This document shows positions 8,054 through 11,233 of a stretch of DNA of 11,233 nucleotides, piece by piece. The position numbers and the translations under genes were made by a program. The stretch comes from Cephalothrix simula (lineage: Eukaryota > Nemertea > Palaeonemertea > Archinemertea > Cephalotrichidae): the NCBI GenBank assembly GCA_035591015.1, contig JAXIUW010206175.1, forward strand, positions 1 to 11,233, in the 5' to 3' direction. The notes under the pieces were generated by a model, which saw only the letters and a list, made by a program, of their open reading frames with translations, was not told where the DNA came from and did not search any database. Every line of letters begins with the position of its first letter. The first letter of the stretch is position 1.

Positions 8054-8593
8054 ATCATATAACATCTCTATATGAGCATCCAATCCGATGTTACACCTTG
8101 GCGCATCTGTGGAACATTAGAATCTTAGATTTTTTTTCTAGATTCTACGGTTCTAATATATCAATATCAATTCTGGAACATCTTTATTTCCGAAAATAAG
8201 GACACTCTCTAGGAATACTAAATCAAGATACAGAACATTTCCGTGTTATACTACAGATTTTTTGCTCCCAAAAGTTCCGAAGTGTGTTGGTGTGCTATGC
8301 ATGTTCTAATTGTTCCAAAAATGTTCTAGTGGTGTGCTGCAGATGTTCTAGTGTTCCGAATTAGATGTTTCAAATCGTGAGCGATAAGAACAGTATTTAA
8401 TTTACAATTAAAACAATTTTTTGTGTTCCGATAGCGTTCCCACATTTTGCAGTATATTATTATTAAGCTACACCATTCTGGAATCTTTAATTAGAATCAC
8501 TAGGTAATCAGTGAAATCAGTCTCAGGGGATCCAAACCAGTCATGTTCCCAATATCCCTTGATAAAATTTACATTATTCTAATTTTACTTCAG
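8054..8593 (+). other. Intron sequence upstream of the first vinculin exon
   Basis: No gene lies here. It holds a hairpin (agaatcttaga 8119-8129 with tctagattct 8137-8146, T-rich loop) and two copies of a roughly 28-bp word starting ggtgtgct and ending tgttcc (8289-8316 and 8331-8357). The last bases, ttttacttcag, form a good acceptor for the exon at 8594. Confidence 0.6.
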
Positions 8594-8742
8594 GTGAAAA
8601 AGCATTAAACCAATTACTTGAGGATGCTCAAAAAGTTGCAGATCGATGCGTACACGCCGAAGACCGAGATCTTATCCTACGATGCTCAAGCGACATTCAA
8701 ACGATGGCAAATTCTTTAGCTGAACTTAGACAACAAGGAAAG
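8594..8742 (+). CDS. VCL: Vinculin, internal exon (first half of a head repeat)
   Basis: Vinculin is a cytoplasmic actin-binding adaptor at focal adhesions and cell junctions, linking talin and alpha-catenin to F-actin. This 149-nt exon sits between ttttacttcag and a gtgata donor. It enters in phase 1 and leaves in phase 0, encoding GEKALNQLLEDAQKVADRC (first Gly split), ending SLAELRQQGK. The spacing matches vertebrate vinculin (GEEQIRGALAEARKIAELC, then ADLRRQGK) without gaps, within the second of three repeats of about 112 residues in the head, roughly human residues 370-420. These are amphipathic alpha-helices of the vinculin bundles. It continues directly into the exon at 9305. Upstream exons are required, because this starts in mid-protein, but none is recognised in the window. 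Alpha-catenin is a paralogue but matches less well. Confidence 0.9.
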
Positions 8743-8789
8743 GTGATAATTTAAACTATAAATTCTCCCATGATACTGTGACGTCATTT

Positions 8790-8797
8790 TATAAATG
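8790..8797 (+). repeat. Target-site duplication, left copy (TATAAATG)
   Basis: This octamer immediately precedes the left inverted repeat; an identical octamer (9218-9225) immediately follows the right one. Eight-base duplications are typical of hAT transposons, among others. Confidence 0.85.
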
Positions 8798-9217
8798 CGA
8801 GGGGCACATCACTTCGGATTATTACCGTACAGCCAAGTAATAATAATTATTTATTACAAAATTATTACTTTTATTACAAAATTATTACTTTATTACAAAA
8901 TTATTACTTTATTACAAAATTAATATTTTATTACAAAATTAAAACTTTTATTACAAAATTAATACTTTTATTACAAAATTAATACTTTATTACAAAAGTA
9001 ATTTTTTAATACAAAATTAATACTTTATTACAAAATGAATACTTTATTACAAAATTAATACTTTTATTCCAAAAATAGTACTTTATTATAAAGTTAATAC
9101 TTTATTACAAAATTAATACTTTATTACGAAAGTAATACTTTATTACAAAATTAATACTTTATTACAATTTTAATACTTTATTACTGTACACCAAATCGGG
9201 GAGTGATGTGCCCCTCG
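8798..9217. mobile_element. 420-bp non-autonomous DNA transposon carrying a minisatellite (hAT-like by TSD)
   Basis: Perfect 16-bp terminal inverted repeats (cgaggggcacatcact at 8798-8813 and its complement at 9202-9217) bound the element. They extend inward imperfectly to gtacag/ctgtac, giving arms of about 35 bp. It is flanked by a perfect 8-bp duplication. The interior is almost wholly an AT-rich tandem array, and no transposase is encoded. The 8-bp duplication and the c.agggg terminus suggest hAT, but the internal sequence gives no support either way. Perfect TIRs and TSD indicate a fairly recent insertion into the vinculin intron. An ATG that opens a plus-strand frame at 9203 lies in the right terminal repeat and is not a gene start. 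Confidence 0.9.
8853..9186 (+). repeat. Minisatellite of about 17 copies of an 18-20-bp unit
   Basis: The unit is close to tttattacaaaattaatact. I count about 17 copies, most 19-20 bp, with substitutions such as attattact at the left end and aagtaatact in places. Early copies have attattact and later ones attaatact, so variants are clustered as expected when arrays grow by local duplication. It fills the transposon interior. Confidence 0.85.
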
Positions 9218-9225
9218 TATAAATG
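9218..9225 (+). repeat. Target-site duplication, right copy (TATAAATG)
   Basis: Identical to 8790-8797 and directly adjacent to the right end of the element. Confidence 0.85.
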
Positions 9226-9304
9226 CTTGTTTGAGGTTGATTTTAATGCTTGTATAAATTTTGATGAACATTTATTTATTTATTTTTTGTTTATCTGTTA
9301 CCAG

Positions 9305-9497
9305 GGCAACAGTCCACAAGCTCTCTCTTTGGCAAAATCCCTCCAACAAAAACTACAAGACTTAGAACAGAAGACACAACGTGCTTTATCAAACACTGAA
9401 AAGACTGGCATTATTAGACCAGCACACACCGTTTCCGGCAAAATTGATCAGGCACAAAGATGGCTTGAAAACCCGGAAATGAAGGATCGTGGGTTAG
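9305..9497 (+). CDS. VCL: Vinculin, internal exon (second half of the same head repeat)
   Basis: This 193-nt exon lies between tctgttaccag and a strong gtaaga donor. It enters in phase 0 and leaves in phase 1. It encodes GNSPQALSLAKSLQQKLQDL, continuing through NTEKTGIIRPAHTVSGKIDQ to AQRWLENPEMKDRGLG, the last Gly being split. Human vinculin has GDSPEARALAKQ, then [21 protein letters not shown] at the same place. The stretch between (TEKTGIIRPAHTV) is about two residues longer than in human. Together with 8594-8742 it gives 114 codons, one head repeat. An ATG at 9203 would extend the frame upstream, but it falls in the transposon end and the acceptor at 9302-9304 excludes it. The next exon should begin with the two remaining bases of Gly; none was recognised before the window ends. 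Confidence 0.92.
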
Positions 9498-10069
9498 GTA
9501 AGAAGCTTTCCTCGAGATAAGTTTATAAGAAAAATGCTTTTAGAAAATAGAATTTTATTTCTAGACAATCTCTATTTTTAATCGAATTTTTGTTGACCTA
9601 ATTACTCATGATAGTTCTAATTGATCTATTTCTCAATTGTAAGCATGTTAAGAGGTATAATCAAAGATATTTAGCTGAGAATCAAGATTCATACAGCTGT
9701 ATTTTGATTCCTGTCGAATTATTTTTCATCAAAGAATATGTATCCACACTTTCTCAAGGTGCGCATTAGGGATAAGTTAGGTTCATAATGATTGTACTTT
9801 TAATTACCCATAATGGATCATATTTATTAGGTAAAAAAGCTCTTGATTTTTAGTTCATAAATATTTCTATTTTAAAGTTTTTTTTATAACTGTGATATAC
9901 TGAACACTTTTTTATATACTGTACGGTATTTGACACGTGTACTGCATTGAATTAGATAGAAAACTCTATCTTCTAACTTGTGTTGTAAAGTAGAGCCTCT
10001 AACAAGTAGAAATTATTTTGGTAAAGATTAGGAATTGAATTATCTCCACCCGATATTACGGGATGTCAT
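9498..10069 (+). other. Vinculin intron downstream of the second exon
   Basis: It begins with the gtaagaag donor. The sequence is AT-rich with no recognisable gene, repeat or RNA. A t-rich run near 9878-9888 is not followed by a usable vinculin exon. Confidence 0.5.
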
Positions 10070-10258
10070 TTGTTTGTAGCTTACATTACAATTTATTTTG
10101 TCGTTCAAGTGTCGACAGACTGGAATGAGGAGACAATAGCTGTAGCTGAAAGCCCACCAATCATTTTGTCCGCTGCTCGTAAAGCGGGATTGGAAGGTCC
10201 GTCAGCATGGGTTTATGAACCCTGGCTGCTCTATGTCTTTGCCATTACTCTGTACTAA
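10070..10258 (+). other. Unassigned open frame of 62 codons, possible exon
   Basis: The frame contains a protein-like stretch (TDWNEETIAVAESPPIILSA, then ARKAGLEGPSAWVYEPW) that is richer in GC than its surroundings. An acceptor-like gtcgacag ends at 10111 and would join in the phase left by the exon at 9305-9497, but the resulting protein (GLD-WNEETIAVAE...) does not resemble vinculin, where a QAAIRGL-like sequence is expected. No good donor follows within the coherent stretch. It may be a repeat-derived fragment, an unrelated exon or chance. I do not recognise it. Confidence 0.25.
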
Positions 10259-10323
10259 TATCTGGTATGGTAATTCAGTGCCTTCTCAATGGTTTACAAT
10301 CCAAAGTTCGAAACAATTCTTGG

Positions 10324-10344
10324 AGCACATCACCGTGATGTGCT
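10324..10344. repeat. 21-bp near-perfect palindrome
   Basis: agcacatcaccgtgatgtgct is self-complementary except for its central base. It resembles the outer part of the transposon TIR (gcacatcac is shared with 8804-8812), so it may be a relic of a related element. Confidence 0.6.
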
Positions 10345-11073
10345 GACTTGAGTACTTTTACTTGTATTTTCAAAAACTTGGAAGTTCAAAAGAATCTGTC
10401 TTCAATTAAAATAGTAATCCAAAATTTTCATTAAAATATGGCAGCCATCTTGTAAGCACAAGTCACCAACTCTATATAATCTAACTTATAAAACCAAATA
10501 ATAAAAAATATAAATCAGCAAATAATATTTATTTATGATTCTTAATACTGTATTATAGTATATTGTTTAAAATATAAATAGATAATTCTTTTGATTACTT
10601 AATTCAAAATGGCTGCCAGTGCATTTTCCATTGAAAATTGCATGGTGTCAAACTTCAAAAATTATTTATGAATGATGGAATTTAAGGGTTCAATTTTCTT
10701 GAAATTACTAATGTACTCAACCCTAGATACTACAGTGACTTGGCACCCAGGAAAAGTTTTGAACTTTGGACCACAAACCATTGAATAGGTAGGCCCTAAA
10801 TTACCACACCAGACTATACATGTAATTGACAATTCAATTATTTCCTATTTCATTGATTGATTAACATATCCACTTTGTTCTAAGTGTGTACCTGAGGGGG
10901 AATCATTGAGGAGTATCAGTCTCTCAACCGTGGTTCGTCTAAGCTGGTCTTAGCAAGGGACAAGATTTTCGAAATATATCATTGGCTATTTTTTGCGGAA
11001 ATCGAATACGTATGATTGTAATGATTGTAAAATGTGAAAAAGGAAACCGTTTTCCTGGCTACTTTCCGAAATA

Positions 11074-11085
11074 TGCGCATGCGCA
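11074..11085. promoter_or_regulatory. Perfect NRF1-type motif TGCGCATGCGCA
   Basis: This 12-bp palindrome is the full consensus of nuclear respiratory factor 1, usually found in CpG-rich promoters. tatgcgcat occurs again in part at 11100-11107. No gene start is visible beside it, so it may be an internal promoter/enhancer of vinculin or part of a repeat. Confidence 0.4.
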
Positions 11086-11233
11086 GTGTCAAAAATCAAT
11101 ATGCGCATTCCTTAAACGGAAATCTGACGATGCCATCCCATTCTCAAGGTTACTTTATGCACTAGTCATTGAAATGCCCACGGGGGGGGGGGTTAGGCGG
11201 GGCTAGCACAAGCTAGCGTACCCAATAAGTGCC

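Larger units (their letters stand above)
8743..9304 (+). other. Vinculin intron, mostly a single transposon
   Basis: The intron of 562 bp starts gtgataat and ends tctgttaccag. About 420 bp of it is the minisatellite-bearing element at 8798-9217. Without it and one copy of its target duplication the intron would be only about 134 bp. A full CRE-type palindrome tgacgtca lies at 8779-8786, 4 bp before the target duplication. Confidence 0.85.
10259..11233 (+). other. Gene-free right end, probably still vinculin intron
   Basis: No exon was recognised. It contains a 21-bp near-perfect palindrome (10324-10344), an NRF1-type motif (11074-11085), an 11-base G run (11182-11192), and gctagc twice (11202-11207 and 11212-11217) around a 4-nt spacer. 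A 74-codon frame at 10982-11206 crosses the NRF1 motif and the G run and does not look like a real protein. Confidence 0.45.

Noticed and set aside
8853-9186. CRISPR-like array
   Set aside because: The units are contiguous 18-20-bp AT-rich repeats without unique spacers, inside a eukaryotic transposon.
9203-9304. Upstream ATG and 34 codons preceding the second vinculin exon in frame
   Set aside because: The ATG sits in the transposon's terminal repeat and the stretch is intron ending in a clear tctgttaccag acceptor; similarity to vinculin begins exactly after it.
10982-11206. 74-codon plus-strand open frame
   Set aside because: Its sequence runs across the NRF1 palindrome and the G run, has no recognisable domain, and has no support as a gene.

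Overview
This is AT-rich metazoan nuclear DNA. Nothing in it looks bacterial: coding blocks are split by GT-AG introns, most of the sequence is non-coding, and it is full of small foldback elements and LINE/SINE remains. The LINE tail (a reverse-transcriptase C-terminus with an 'FFVRSVCDWNHLP' core and an (ATTCAG)3 end) and the FMRFamide-receptor-like style of the GPCR suggest a lophotrochozoan, possibly a bivalve or other mollusc. That placement is inference; no species can be named.

Layout, left to right. About 1-515 holds a 145-bp foldback (MITE-like) element and a second, half-length copy of it. About 955-1560 is a long, diverged inverted repeat. 2135-2597 is the 5'-truncated 3' end of a non-LTR retrotransposon. 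A probable tRNA-derived SINE (minus strand, about 2690-2822) abuts and partly supplies the stop codon of an intronless class A GPCR gene (3723-2818, minus). At 4605-4213 (minus) a reading frame of 131 codons is broken by three stops, a probable pseudogene of an unrecognised family. From 4700 to 8590 I see no gene, but several separate inverted repeats (5581-5790, 5927-6060, 6891-7084) and a duplicated 55-bp AT-only module (7944-8053).

The right part carries two plus-strand exons of vinculin (8594-8742 and 9305-9497). Together they encode almost exactly one of the internal repeats of about 112 residues in the vinculin head. The 562-bp intron between them is mostly one 420-bp transposon: perfect 16-bp outer inverted repeats, an 8-bp target-site duplication (TATAAATG), and a core of about 17 copies of a 19-bp minisatellite. 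The next vinculin exon was not recognised before the window ends.

The first vinculin exon begins in the middle of the protein, so upstream exons must exist. None is visible in the 8.6 kb to its left. If the vinculin gene is intact, the antisense GPCR gene, the pseudogene and the LINE/SINE fragments all lie in one large vinculin intron.
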